64,000 nucleotides of DNA from NCBI GenBank assembly GCA_945643635.1, contig CALZFC010000001.1, positions 7,442,501 to 7,506,500 on the forward strand. The letters run 5' to 3'. Under the pieces are notes generated by a model, which was not told the origin of the DNA, did not search any database, and saw only the letters and a program-made list of their open reading frames with translations. The translations under genes and the position numbers were made by a program. This document shows, one piece after another, positions 32,401 through 45,245 of the stretch (its first letter is position 1; the number at the start of each line of letters is the position of its first letter). This stretch comes from Allodiplogaster sudhausi (Eukaryota; Nematoda; Chromadorea; Rhabditida; Diplogasteridae).

Positions 32401-34800
32401 CCTGTTTTTTCTCGGAGATTGGCCTTATGGCAACATGTTATATATGATTCTGTAGTTCTCGAGAATACGAACAACTTTGTCATACAAAACGTTTTCATAC
32501 AACGACGTTTTTGATCTACTTTTGGGGTCAGGATGTTTAGGGCACTTTTTCGACCTTAGCTATCACTGACACTTTTTGGCGCATATTTTTAATCGAATAG
32601 AGCCTAAAATTAGCTATCGAATGGTGGGTGATACTTCTCATTTCATCCAGGCATATTCGAGAAATGAATTATTTAGTGGTTTTTTGGAGCATTTTCATCG
32701 CACGCAGATTTTCTAACGACCCAGGTTCGGAGTCGCGCGCGGGCAAACCGTTTTGCGCGTTTTAATTCGACCCCCAATGCAAAGATTAAAATGCTAGGAC
32801 ATAGCGGAGACTCCAGGGGAGATAATGGGCAAAGATACTGAAACCAGGTCCCCCCATAGCTCCGCTAGTTAGAGAATGTACTTAGAAACGCTTGTCCATT
32901 ATTGCCGGGGTTTGCGCGGAGCGGCGTGGTGGGCGGGGGAGTTTCGAGTGGGGTTTTTTTAGGATGGTAAATGAATATTGGGGCTACGTTTTGGTATTGG
33001 TTTGGGATTTTTGGGATTTGGGTTTGGGTGTGGCGCCAGCGGCCAAAGTTGCAACTTTTTGGCGCGCGCTTGCGCTGGGTTGGCCACTTTGAGCGCATGC
33101 ATCTTTTGAACGGAGAGGAATTGGGTGAGGAAAAAAATAGTGGCTGATAGGGAATGTCTTCAAGATTAATAGGACACAAATTGGGCGAATTCCGCCCGAG
33201 GGTCTTTCCTGTGGGCGTGGCCAAAGTTTTACCCCGTTTTTTGGCCCTTTTTTGCTCTGTATTTGCTCACTATCTCAAAATCTGTACCTGCGCATTTCTT
33301 GCTTTCGACATATATCATGTAGTTTTTGACGGTGCATCGACTGATCTATAGCTGATCTACTGAAAGTACCTAGATCGATAGATACGAGGCAAAAACAGGC
33401 GAACCCATTTTGTTAGGAGCGAACCTTTGAAAAATTAGTACTCGGAGATTTGGGACCGGAGCGGGATCGGACATTTAGAATATTGTACAGTTTTACGAGT
33501 GCTTTGAAATGAGCCTACTCGCGTTTGGCTGGGTTTCCGGGAAAGTACCCTGAGGGGGCCGTGAATTCTCAAAATTTTTGGACGCCATTTCCGCGGCTGT
33601 TTTTTCTCGGATGTTGGTGTTATGACAAAGCGTTATATATCATTCTGTAGCTTTTGCGAAGGTGAACAAATGTCTCATACAAAAGTTTTCCATACAACGA
33701 CGTTTTTGATCTACTTTTGGGGTCAGAATGTTTAGGGCACTTTTTCGACCTTAGCTATCACTGACACTTTTTGGGGCATATTTTTATTCGAATAGAGCAT
33801 AAAATTAGCTATCGCACGGTAGTTGAACCGTTAGATTTGGTCCAGGCATATTCGAGAAATGAATTATTTTGTGGTTTTTTGGTTCATTTTCACCGCACGC
33901 AGATATTCTACCAACCCAGGTTCGGAGTCGCACGCGGGCAAACCCTTTTGCGCGCTTTTCTGTGAACCCTAATCAAACTAAACCTATGCTAGGACATAGA
34001 GAAGACTCCAAGGGAGATAATGGGCAAAGATACTGAAACCAGGTCCCCCCATAGCTCCGCTAGTTAGAGTGTATACTTAGAAACGCTTGTGGTTTATTGA
34101 CTGGGTTTGCGCGGAGCGGCGTTGTGGGCGGGGGAGTTGAGATTTCCGAGTGCAGTTTTTTTAGGATGGAAAATGAATATTGTGGCTACGATATGGTTTT
34201 GGTTTGGGATTTTTGGGTTTTGGTTTTGGAGTCGGCGCCGGCGGCCAAAGCTGCAACGTTTTGGCGCGAGGTTGCGCTGGGTTGGCCACTTTGAGCGTTT
34301 GTATCTTTTGAACGGAGCGGAGTTGGTGAATGAAAAAAATATGAGTCGATAGCCCATGTCTTAATTATTAAGATTCCTGGTTGGTTAGTTGATGGTGCCT
34401 CAGGGGTGGCCAGGGGGCGTGGCCAAAGTTTTACCCCGATTTTTGGCCCTTTTTTGCTCTGTTTTTTCTCACTTTTTCAAAATCTGTACCCGCGATTTTC
34501 TTTGTTTCGACATATATCATGTATTTTTTGACGGCGCATCGACTGATCTATTGCTCATCTCCTGAAAGTACCTGGATCGATAGATACGAGGCAAAAACAG
34601 GCGGACCCATTTTGTTAGGAGCGAACATTTGAAAAATCAATACTCGGAGATTAGGGATTGGAGCGGGATGGGACATTCAGAATATTGAACAGTTTTTGGA
34701 GATCTTTGAAAGGAGCCTACTCCCATTTGGCTGGGTTTCGGAAAAGGTGTCCTGAGGGGGCCGTGAAATGTCGAATTTTTGGGAGGCCATTTCCGCCGCT
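29461..34800 (+). repeat. 5.34-kb higher-order block, copy 1
   Basis: Nearly identical to the directly adjacent 34801-40138. Differences I noticed are isolated substitutions and a two-base change in a C run near 29923. The block spans about 4.4 basic units and includes an internal truncated piece. Both junctions fall at the same GTTTTTTCTCGGG string, as expected from unequal crossing-over. Confidence 0.9.
31031..31078 (+). repeat. Flank-derived insert inside the satellite
   Basis: TTCAGTAAT, then GTAGAAA-CC, then TTTATAATCAAAGTTA interrupts the unit. The same string occurs at 36369-36416 through the 5.34-kb duplication, and at 58729-58776 where it forms the right boundary of the array. Confidence 0.85.
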
Positions 34801-37800
34801 GTTTTTTCTCGGGGATTGGCCTTATGGCAACACGTTATATATGATTCTGTAGCTCTCGAGAAGACGAACAACTTTGTCATACAAAACGTTTTCATACAAC
34901 GACGTTTTTGATCTACTTTTGGGGTCAGAATGTTTAGGGCACTTTTTCGACCTTAGCTATCACTGACACTTTTTGGGGCATATTTTTAATAAGATAGAGC
35001 CTAAAATTAGCTATCGAATGATAGGTTGTTCGTCGGAATTCGTTCAGGCATATTCGAGTTCAGGCATATTCGAGATAATTTTGTGGCTTTTTGGTGCATT
35101 TTCATCGCACGCAGATTTTCTAACGACCCAGGTTCGGAGTCGCGCTCGGGCAAACACTTTTGCGTGCTTTTATATTACCCCCAAGTAAACAAAACCTATG
35201 CTAGGATATAGCGGAGACTCCAAGGGAGATAATGGGCAAAGATACTGAAACCAAGTCCCCCCATAGCTCCGCTAGTTAAAGAGTATACTTAGAAACGCTT
35301 GTCGATTATTGACCGGGTTTGCGCGGAGCGGCGTGGTGGGCGGGGGAGTTGAGATTTTCGAGTGGGGTTTTTTTTAGGATGGAAAATGAATATTGGGGCT
35401 ACGTTTTGGTATTGGTTTGGAATTTTTTGGATTTGGGTTTGGGGTCGCCGCCAGCGGTCAAAGTTGCAACTTTTTGGCGCGAGGTTGAGCTGGGTTGGCC
35501 ACTTTGAGCGTTTGCAGCTTTTGAACGGAGAGGAGTTGGGGAATGAAAAAAATATGAGTCGATAGCCCATGTCTTAATCATTAAGATTCCTGGTTGGTTT
35601 GGTGATAGTTCCTCAGGGGCGGCCAGGGGGCGTGGCCAAATTTTGACCCCCTTTTTTGGCCCTTTTTTCCTCTGTATTTGCTCACTAACTTGAATTTTCA
35701 AAATTAACTTTTTCTCTTTCCGACATATATGATGTAGTTTTTCAAGGCGCATGTTTTGATATATACATTGTGGAAAAAAAGACATTGGGTCATATCGATC
35801 GGGGGCAAAAACCGGCGGACCCATTTTGTTAGGAGCGAACATTTGAAAAATCAATACTCGGAGATTTGGGATTGGAGCGAGACGGGACATTCAGAATATT
35901 GTTCAGTTTTTGGAGAGCTTTGAAATGAGACTACTCCCGTTTGGCAGGGATTCCGGGAAAGTACCCTAAGGGGCCGTGAAATGTCAAATTTTTGGGAGGC
36001 CCTTTCCGTGGCTGTTTTTTCTCGGATGTTGGAGTTATGGCAACGTGTTATATATCATTCTGTAGCTTTTGCGAAGGCGAACAAATATCTCATACAAAAC
36101 TGTTTCATAAACGACGTTTTTGATCTACTTTTGGTCCGAGAATGTTTAGGCCACTTTTTCGACCATAGCTATCACTGACACTTTTTGGGACATATTTTTA
36201 TTCAGATAGAGCCTAAAATTAGCTATCGAATGATAGGTTGATCGTCAGGATTCGTTCAGGCATATTCGAGATATGAATTATTTTATGGCTTTTTGGTACA
36301 TTTTCATCGCACGCAGATATTCTACCGACCCAGGTTCGGAGTCGCGCGCGGGCAAACCCTTTTGCGCGCTTCAGTAATGAGACTTAAGTAGTAGAAATCC
36401 TTTATAATCAAAGTTAAGTACCCTGAGGGGGCCGTGAATTGTCAAATTTTTGGGAGGCCCTTTGTTTCTTCTCGGGGATTGGCCTTATGACAACATCTTA
36501 TATATGATTCTGTAGCTCTCGAGAAGGCGAACAACTTTGTCATACAAAACGTTTTGATATTTCGATGTTTTTGATCTACTTTTGGTCCGAGAATGTTTAA
36601 TCCACTTTTTCGACCTTAGCTATCACTGACACTTTTTGGCGCATATTTTTATTCGAATAGAGCCAAAAATTAGCTATCGAATGGTAGGTTGTTCGTCGGT
36701 ATTCGTTCAGGCATATTCGAGAAATGAATTATTTTTTGGCTTTTTGGTACATTTTCATCGCACGCAGATATCCTACCGACCCGGGTTCGGAGTCGCGCGG
36801 GGGCAAACCCTTTTGCGCGTTTTTATATGACCCCCAAAGCAAAGTTCTTAATGCTAGGACATAGCGGAGACTCCAAGGGAGATAATGGGCAAAGATACTG
36901 AAACCAGGTGTTTTAATTCGACCCTCAATGCAAAGTTCTCAATGCTAGGACATAGCGCCCACTCCAAGGGAGAAAATGGGCAAAGATACTGAAACCAGGT
37001 CCCCCCATAGCTCCGCTAGTTAGAGAATGTACTTAGAAACGCTTGTCGATTATTGACCGGGTTTGCGCGGAGCGGCGTGGTGAGCGGGGGAGTTGAGATT
37101 TTCGAGTGGGGTTTTTTTAGGATGGAAAATGAATATTGGGGCTACGTTTTGGTATGGGTTTCGGATTTTTGGGATTTGGGTTTGGGGGTGGCGCCAGCGG
37201 CCAACTTTTCGGCGCGCGCTTGCGCTGGGTTGGCGAGTTTGAGCGTTTGTATCTTTTGTTTGGGAGAAGATGGGAAGCTGGAAAAAATTGTAGTTGATAG
37301 AGCATGTCTTCAAGATTAATAGGACACAAAATGGGCGAATTCCGCCTGAGGGTCTTTCCTGTGGGCGTGGCCAAAAGTTTACCCCGTTTTTTGGCCCTTT
37401 TTTGCTCTGTTTTTTCTCACTATCGAAAAATCTGTTTGTAGGATTTTCGATTTTCGAACATATATGATGTAGTTTTTCAAGGCGCATCTTCTGATCTATT
37501 GATCTGGCCTACCTAAATCAAAAGATACAGGGCAAAAACAGGCGGACTCATTTTGTTAGGAGCGAACCTTTGAAAAATCAATAATCGGAGATTTGTGATT
37601 TTAGCGGGACGGGACATTCAGAATATTGTACAGTTTTACGAGTGCTTTGAAATGAGCCTACTCGCGTTTGGCTGGGATTCCGGAAAAGTACCCTGAGGGG
37701 GCCGTGAAATGTCGAATTTTTGGGAGGCCCTTTCCGCGCCTGTTTTTTCTCGGAGATTGGCCTTATGGCAACATGTTATATATGATTCTGTAGTTCTCGA

Positions 37801-40138
37801 GAATACGAACAACTTTGTCATACAAAACGTTTTCATACAACGACGTTTTTGATCTACTTTTGGGGTCAGGATGTTTAGGGCACTTTTTCGACCTTAGCTA
37901 TCACTGACACTTTTTGGCGCATATTTTTAATCGAATAGAGCCTAAAATTAGCTATCGAATGGTGGGTGATACTTCTCATTTCATCCAGGCATATTCGAGA
38001 AATGAATTATTTAGTGGTTTTTTGGAGCATTTTCATCGCACGCAGATTTTCTAACGACCCAGGTTCGGAGTCGCGCGCGGGCAAACCGTTTTGCGCGTTT
38101 TAATTCGACCCCCAATGCAAAGATTAAAATGCTAGGACATAGCGGAGACTCCAGGGGAGATAATGGGCAAAGATACTGAAACCAGGTCCCCCCATAGCTC
38201 CGCTAGTTAGAGAATGTACTTAGAAACGCTTGTCCATTATTGCCGGGGTTTGCGCGGAGCGGCGTGGTGGGCGGGGGAGTTTCGAGTGGGGTTTTTTTAG
38301 GATGGTAAATGAATATTGGGGCTACGTTTTGGTATTGGTTTGGGATTTTTGGGATTTGGGTTTGGGTGTGGCGCCAGCGGCCAAAGTTGCAACTTTTTGG
38401 CGCGCGCTTGCGCTGGGTTGGCCACTTTGAGCGCATGCATCTTTTGAACGGAGAGGAATTGGGTGAGGAAAAAAATAGTGGCTGATAGGGAATGTCTTCA
38501 AGATTAATAGGACACAAATTGGGCGAATTCCGCCCAAGGGTCTTTCCTGTGGGCGTGGCCAAAGTTTTACCCCGTTTTTTGGCCCTTTTTTGCTCTGTAT
38601 TTGCTCACTATCTCAAAATCTGTACCTGCGCATTTCTTGCTTTCGACATATATCATGTAGTTTTTGACGGTGCATCGACTGATCTATAGCTGATCTACTG
38701 AAAGTACCTAGATCGATAGATACGAGGCAAAAACAGGCGAACCCATTTTGTTAGGAGCGAACCTTTGAAAAATTAGTACTCGGAGATTTGGGACCGGAGC
38801 GGGATCGGACATTTATAATATTGTACAGTTTTACGAGTGCTTTGAAATGAGCCTACTCGCGTTTGGCTGGGTTTCCGGGAAAGTACCCTGAGGGGGCCGT
38901 GAATTCTCAAAATTTTTGGACGCCATTTCCGCGGCTGTTTTTTCTCGGATGTTGGTGTTATGACAAAGCGTTATATATCATTCTGTAGCTTTTGCGAAGG
39001 TGAACAAATGTCTCATACAAAAGTTTTCCATACAACGACGTTTTTGATCTACTTTTGGGGTCAGAATGTTTAGGGCACTTTTTCGACCTTAGCTATCACT
39101 GACACTTTTTGGGGCATATTTTTATTCGAATAGAGCATAAAATTAGATATCGCACGGTAGTTGAACCGTTAGATTTGGTCCAGGCATATTCGAGAAATGA
39201 ATTATTTTGTGGTTTTTTGGTTCATTTTCACCGCACGCAGATATTCTACCAACCCAGGTTCGGAGTCGCACGCGGGCAAACCCTTTTGCGCGCTTTTCTG
39301 TGAACCCTAATCAAACTAAACCTATGCTAGGACATAGAGAAGACTCCAAGGGAGATAATGGGCAAAGATACTGAAACCAGGTCCCCCCATAGCTCCGCTA
39401 GTTAGAGTGTATACTTAGAAACGCTTGTGGTTTATTGACTGGGTTTGCGCGGAGCGGCGTTGTGGGCGGGGGAGTTGAGATTTCCGAGTGCAGTTTTTTT
39501 AGGATGGAAAATGAATATTGTGGCTACGATATGGTTTTGGTTTGGGATTTTTGGGTTTTGGTTTTGGAGTCGGCGCCGGCGGCCAAAGCTGCAACGTTTT
39601 GGCGCGAGGTTGCGCTGGGTTGGCCATTTTGAGCGTTTGTATCTTTTGAACGGAGCGGAGTTGGTGAATGAAAAAAATATGAGTCGATAGCCCATGTCTT
39701 AATTATTAAGATTCCTGGTTGGTTAGTTGATGGTGCCTCAGGGGTGGCCAGGGGGCGTGGCCAAAGTTTTACCCCGATTTTTGGCCCTTTTTTGCTCTGT
39801 TTTTTCTCACTTTTTCAAAATCTGTACCCGCGATTTTCTTTGTTTCGACATATATCATGTATTTTTTGACGGCGCATCGACTGATCTATTGCTCATCTCC
39901 TGAAAGTACCTGGATCGATAGATACGAGGCAAAAACAGGCGGACCCATTTTGTTAGGAGCGAACATTTGAAAAATCAATACTCGGAGATTAGGGATTGGA
40001 GCGGGATGGGACATTCAGAATATTGAACAGTTTTTGGAGATCTTTGAAAGGAGCCTACTCCCATTTGGCTGGGTTTCGGAAAAGGTGTCCTGAGGGGGCC
40101 GTGAAATGTCGAATTTTTGGGAGGCCATTTCCGCCGCT
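34801..40138 (+). repeat. 5.34-kb higher-order block, copy 2
   Basis: Tandem copy of 29461-34800. A few private substitutions are visible, for example near 38535, 38813 and 39146. Confidence 0.9.
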
Positions 40139-40795
40139 GTTTTTTCTCGGGAATTGACCTTATGGCAACATGTTATACATGATTCTGTAGCTCTCGAGAA
40201 GACGAACAACTTTGTCATACAAAACGTTTTCATACAACGACGTTTTTGATCTACTTTTGGGGTCAGAAGGTTTAGGCCACTTTTTCGACCTTAGCTATCA
40301 CTGACACTTTTTGGGGCATATTTTTATTCGAATAGATCCTAAAATTAGCTATCGAATGATAGGTTGATCTTCTGTATTCGTTCAGGCATATTCGAGATAT
40401 GAATTATTCTGTGGCTTTTTGGTGCATTTTCATCTCACGCAGATTTTCTTAACGACCCAGGTTCGGAGTCGCGCGCGGGCAAACTCTTTTGCGCGCTTTT
40501 GTGTGACCCCCAATGCAAAGTTCTGAATGCTAGGACATAGCGGAGACTCCAAGGGAGATAATGGGCAAAGATACTGAAAGCAGGTCCCCCCATAGCTCCG
40601 CTAGTTAGAGAATGTACTTAGAAACGCTTGTCCATTATTGCCGGGGTTTGCGCGGAGCGGCGTGGTGGGCGGGGGAGTTGAGATTTTCGAGTGGGGTTTT
40701 TTTAGGATGGAAAATGAATATTGGGGCTACTTTTTGGTATTGGTTTGGTATTTTTGGGTTTTGGTTTTATGGTCGGCGCCGGCGGCCAAAGTTGC

Positions 40796-43043
40796 AACTT
40801 TTTGGGGCGAGGTTGCGCTGGGTTGGCCACTTTGAGCGCATGCATCTTTTGAACGGAGAGGAATTGGGTGAGGAAAAAAATAGTGGCTGATAGGGAATCT
40901 CTTCAAGATTAATAGGACACAAATTGGGCGAATTCCGCCCGAGGGTCTTTCCTGTGGGCGTGGCCAAAATTTTACCCCGTTTTTTGGCCCTTTTTTGCTC
41001 TGTATTTGCTCACTATCTCAAAATCTGTACCTGCGCATTTCTTGCTTTCGACATATATCATGTAGTTTTTGACGGCGCATCGACTGATCTATAGCTGATC
41101 TACTGAAAGTACCTAGATCGATAGATACGAGGCAAAAACTGGCGAACCCATTTTGTTAGGAGCGAACCTTTGAAAACTTAGTACTCGGAGATTTGGGACC
41201 GGAGCGGGATGGGACATTTAGAATATTGTACAGTTTTACGAGTGCTTTGAAATGAGCCTACTCGCGTTTGGCTGGGATTCCGGAAAAGTACCCTGAGGGG
41301 GCCGTGAAATGTCGAATTTTTATGAGGCCTGTGTTTTCTCGGGGATTGGCCTTATGGCAACATGTTATATATGGTTCTGTAGCTCTCGAGAAGGTGAACA
41401 AATGTCTCATACAAAAGTTTTCCATACAACGACGTTTTTGATCTACTTTTGGTCTGAGAGTGTTCAGGCCTCTTTTTCGACCTTAGCTATCACTGACACT
41501 TTTTGGGGCTTATGTTTATTCGAATAGAGCCTAAAATTAGCTATCGAAAGGTGGGTGATACTTCTCATTTCATCCAGGCATATTCGAGAAATAAATTATT
41601 TTGTGGCTTTTTGGTGCATTTTCACCGCACACAGATATTCAACCAACCCTGGTTCGGAGTCGCGCGCGGGCAAACCCTTTTGCGCGCTTTTGTGTGAACC
41701 CTAATCAAACAAATCCTATGCTAGGACATAGCCAAGACTCCAAGGGAGATTATGGGCGGAAAATCTGATACCAGGTCCCCCCATAGCTCCGCTAGTTAGA
41801 GAGTATACTTAGAAACGCTTGTCGATTATTGCCGGGGTTTGCGCGGAGCGGCGTGGCAGGCGGGGGAGTTGAGATTTTCGAGTGGGGTTTTTTTAGGATG
41901 GTAAATGAATATTGGGGCTACGTTTTGGTATTGGTTTGGGATTTTTGGGATTTGGGTTTGGGTGTGGCGCCAGCGGCCAAACTTGCAACTTTTTGGGGCG
42001 AGGTTGCGCTGGGTTGGCCACTTTGAGCGCATGCATCTTTTGAACGGAGAGGAATTGGGTGAGGAAAAAAATAGTGGCTGATAGGGAATCTCTTCAAGAT
42101 TAATAGGACACAAATTGGGCGAATTCCGCCCGAGGGTCTTTCCTGTGGGCGTGGCCAAAATTTTACCCCGTTTTTTGGCCCTTTTTTGCTCTGTATTTGC
42201 TCACTATCTCAAAATCTGTACCTGCGCATTTCTTGCTTTCGACATATATCATGTAGTTTTTGACGGCGCATCGACTGATCTATAGCTGATCTACTGAAAG
42301 TACCTAGATCGATAGATACGAGGCAAAAACTGGCGAACCCATTTTGTTAGGAGCGAACCTTTGAAAACTTAGTACTCGGAGATTTGGGACCGGAGCGGGA
42401 TGGGACATTTAGAATATTGTACAGTTTTACGAGTGCTTTGAAATGAGCCTACTCGCGTTTGGCTGGGATTCCGGAAAAGTACCCTGAGGGGGCCGTGAAA
42501 TGTCGAATTTTTATGAGGCCTGTGTTTTCTCGGGGATTGGCCTTATGGCAACATGTTATATATGGTTCTGTAGCTCTCGAGAAGGTGAACAAATGTCTCA
42601 TACAAAAGTTTTCCATACAACGACGTTTTTGATCTACTTTTGGTCTGAGAGTGTTCAGGCCTCTTTTTCGACCTTAGCTATCACTGACACTTTTTGGGGC
42701 TTATGTTTATTCGAATAGAGCCTAAAATTAGCTATCGAAAGGTGGGTGATACTTCTCATTTCATCCAGGCATATTCGAGAAATAAATTATTTTGTGGCTT
42801 TTTGGTGCACCGCACACAGATATTCAACCAACCCTGGTTCGGAGTCGCGCGCGGGCAAACCCTTTTGCGCGCTTTTGTGTGAACCCTAATCAAACAAATC
42901 CTATGCTAGGACATAGCCAAGACTCCAAGGGAGATTATGGGCGGAAAATCTGATACCAGGTCCCCCCATAGCTCCGCTAGTTAGAGAGTATACTTAGAAA
43001 CGCTTGTCGATTATTGCCGGGGTTTGCGCGGAGCGGCGTGGTG
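40796..43043 (+). repeat. Pair of near-identical 1191-bp units
   Basis: 40796-41858 matches 41987-43043 almost base for base. The second copy lacks six bases (ATTTTC or equivalent) near 42809. This is a recent single-unit duplication distinct from the dimeric block further right. Confidence 0.85.
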
Positions 43044-45199
43044 GGCGGTGGGAGTGAGATTTTAGGGTGGAGTTTTTTAGGATGGTAAATGAATATTGGG
43101 GCTACGATTTGGTATTGGTTTGGGATTTTTGGGATTTGGGTTTGGGTGTGGCGCCAGCGGCCAAAGTTGCAACTTTTTGGCGCGCGCTTGCGCTGGGTTG
43201 GCAACTTTGAGCGTTTGCATCTTTTGAATGGAGAGGAATTAGGTGAGGAAAAAAATAGTGGCTGATAGGGAATGTCTTCAAGATTAATAGGACACAAATT
43301 GGGCGAATTCAGCCCGAGGGTCTTTCCTGTGGGCGTGGCCAAACTTTTACCCCGTTTTTTGGCCCTTTTTTGCTCTGTATTTGCTCACTATCTCAAAATC
43401 TGTACCTGCGCATTTCTTGCTTTCGAAATATATCATGTAGTTTTTGACGGCGCATCGACTGATCTATAGCTGATCTACTTAAAGTACCTAGATCGATAGA
43501 TACGAGGCAAAAACAGGCGGACCCATTTTGTTAGGAGCGAACCTTTGAAAAATCAATACTCGGAGATTTGAGAATGGAGCGGGATGGGACATTCAGAATA
43601 TTGTTTAGTTTTTGGAGACCTTTGAAATGAGCTTACACTAGTTTGGCTGGGTTTCCGGGAAAGTACCCTGAGGGGGCCGTGAAATCTCAAAATTTTTGGA
43701 CGTAATTTCCGCGACTGGTTTTTCTCGGATGTTGGTGTTATGACAAAGTGTTATATACCATTCGATAGCTCTCGAGAAGACAAACAACTTTCTCATACAA
43801 AACGTTTTCATATAACGACATTTTTGATCTACTTTTGGGGTCAGAATGTTTAGGCCACTTTTTCGACCTTAGCTATCACTGACACGTTTTGGGGCATATT
43901 TTTAAGCGAATAGAGCCAAAAATTAGCTATCGAATGATATGTTGTTCGTCGGTATTCGTTTAGGCATTTTCGAGATATGAATTATTTTGTGGCTTTTTGG
44001 TGCATTTTATCGCACGCAGATTTTCTTAACGACCCAGGTTCGGAGTCGGGAGCGGGCAAACCCTTTTGCGCGTTTTAATTCGACCCCCAATGCAAAGTTC
44101 TTAATGCTAGGACATAGGGAAGACTCCAAGGGAGATAATGGGCAAAGATACTGAAACCAGGTCCCCCCATAGCTCCGCTAGTTAGAGTGTATACTTAGAA
44201 ACGCTTGTCGATTATTGACTGGGTTTGCGCGGAGCGGCGTGGCGGGCGGTGGGGGTTGAGATTTTCGAGTGGGGTTTTTTTAGGATGGAAAATGAATATT
44301 GGGGCTACGTTTTGGTATTGGTTTGGGATTTTTCGGTTTTGGGTTTGGGGGTGGCGCCGGCGGCCAAAGTTGCAACATTTCGGCGCGAGGTTGCGCTGGG
44401 TTGGCGACTTTGAACGTTTGTATCTTTTGTTTCGGAGAAGATGGGAAGCTGAAAAAAATAGTGGCTGATAGGGAATGTCTTCAAGATTAATAGGACACAA
44501 ATTGGGCGAATTCCGCCTGAGGGTCTTTCCTGTGGGCGTGGCCAAAATTTAACCCCGTTTTTTGGCCCTTTTTTGCTCTGTTTTTTCTCACGTTTTCAAA
44601 ATATGTACCCGCGATTTTCTTTGTTTCGACTTATATCATGTAGTTTTTGACAGCGCATCGACTGATCTATTGCCCATCTCCTGAAGTTGCCTAGATCGAT
44701 AGATACAGTGCAAAAACAGGCCGTTCCATTTTGTTAATAGCAAACGTTTGAAAAATCAATACTCGGTGGCTTGGAACCCGAGCGGGATGAGACTTTCAGA
44801 ATATTGAACAGTTTTACGAGAGCTTTCAAATGAGCCTACTCGCGTTTGGCTGGGTTTCCGAAAAAGTGTCCTGAGGGGGCCGTGAAATGTCGAATTTTTG
44901 GGAGGCCATTTCCGCGGCTGTTTCTTTTCGGGGATTGGCGTTATGACAACGTGTTATATATCATTCTGTAGCTCTCGAAAAGGCGAACAAATGTCTCATA
45001 CAAAACGTTTTCATATTTTGGCTTTTTTGATCTACTTTTGGTCCGAGAATGTTTAGGCCACTTTTTCGACCATAGCTATCACTGACACTTTTTGGGGCAT
45101 ATTTTTATTCAGATAGAGCCTAAAATTAGCTATCGAATGGTGGGTGATACTTCTCATTTCATCCAGGCATATTCGAGATATGAATTATTTTGTGGCTTT

Positions 45200-45245
45200 T
45201 TGGTACATTTTCGTCCTTTTTGGTACATTTTCGTCGAACAAATGT
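45200..45245 (+). repeat. Partial-unit duplication junction
   Basis: CTTTTTGGTACATTTTCGTC is repeated back to back and joins abruptly to an earlier part of the unit (GAACAAATGTCTCATAC). This explains the long spacing between the landmarks at 44171 and 45626. Confidence 0.75.
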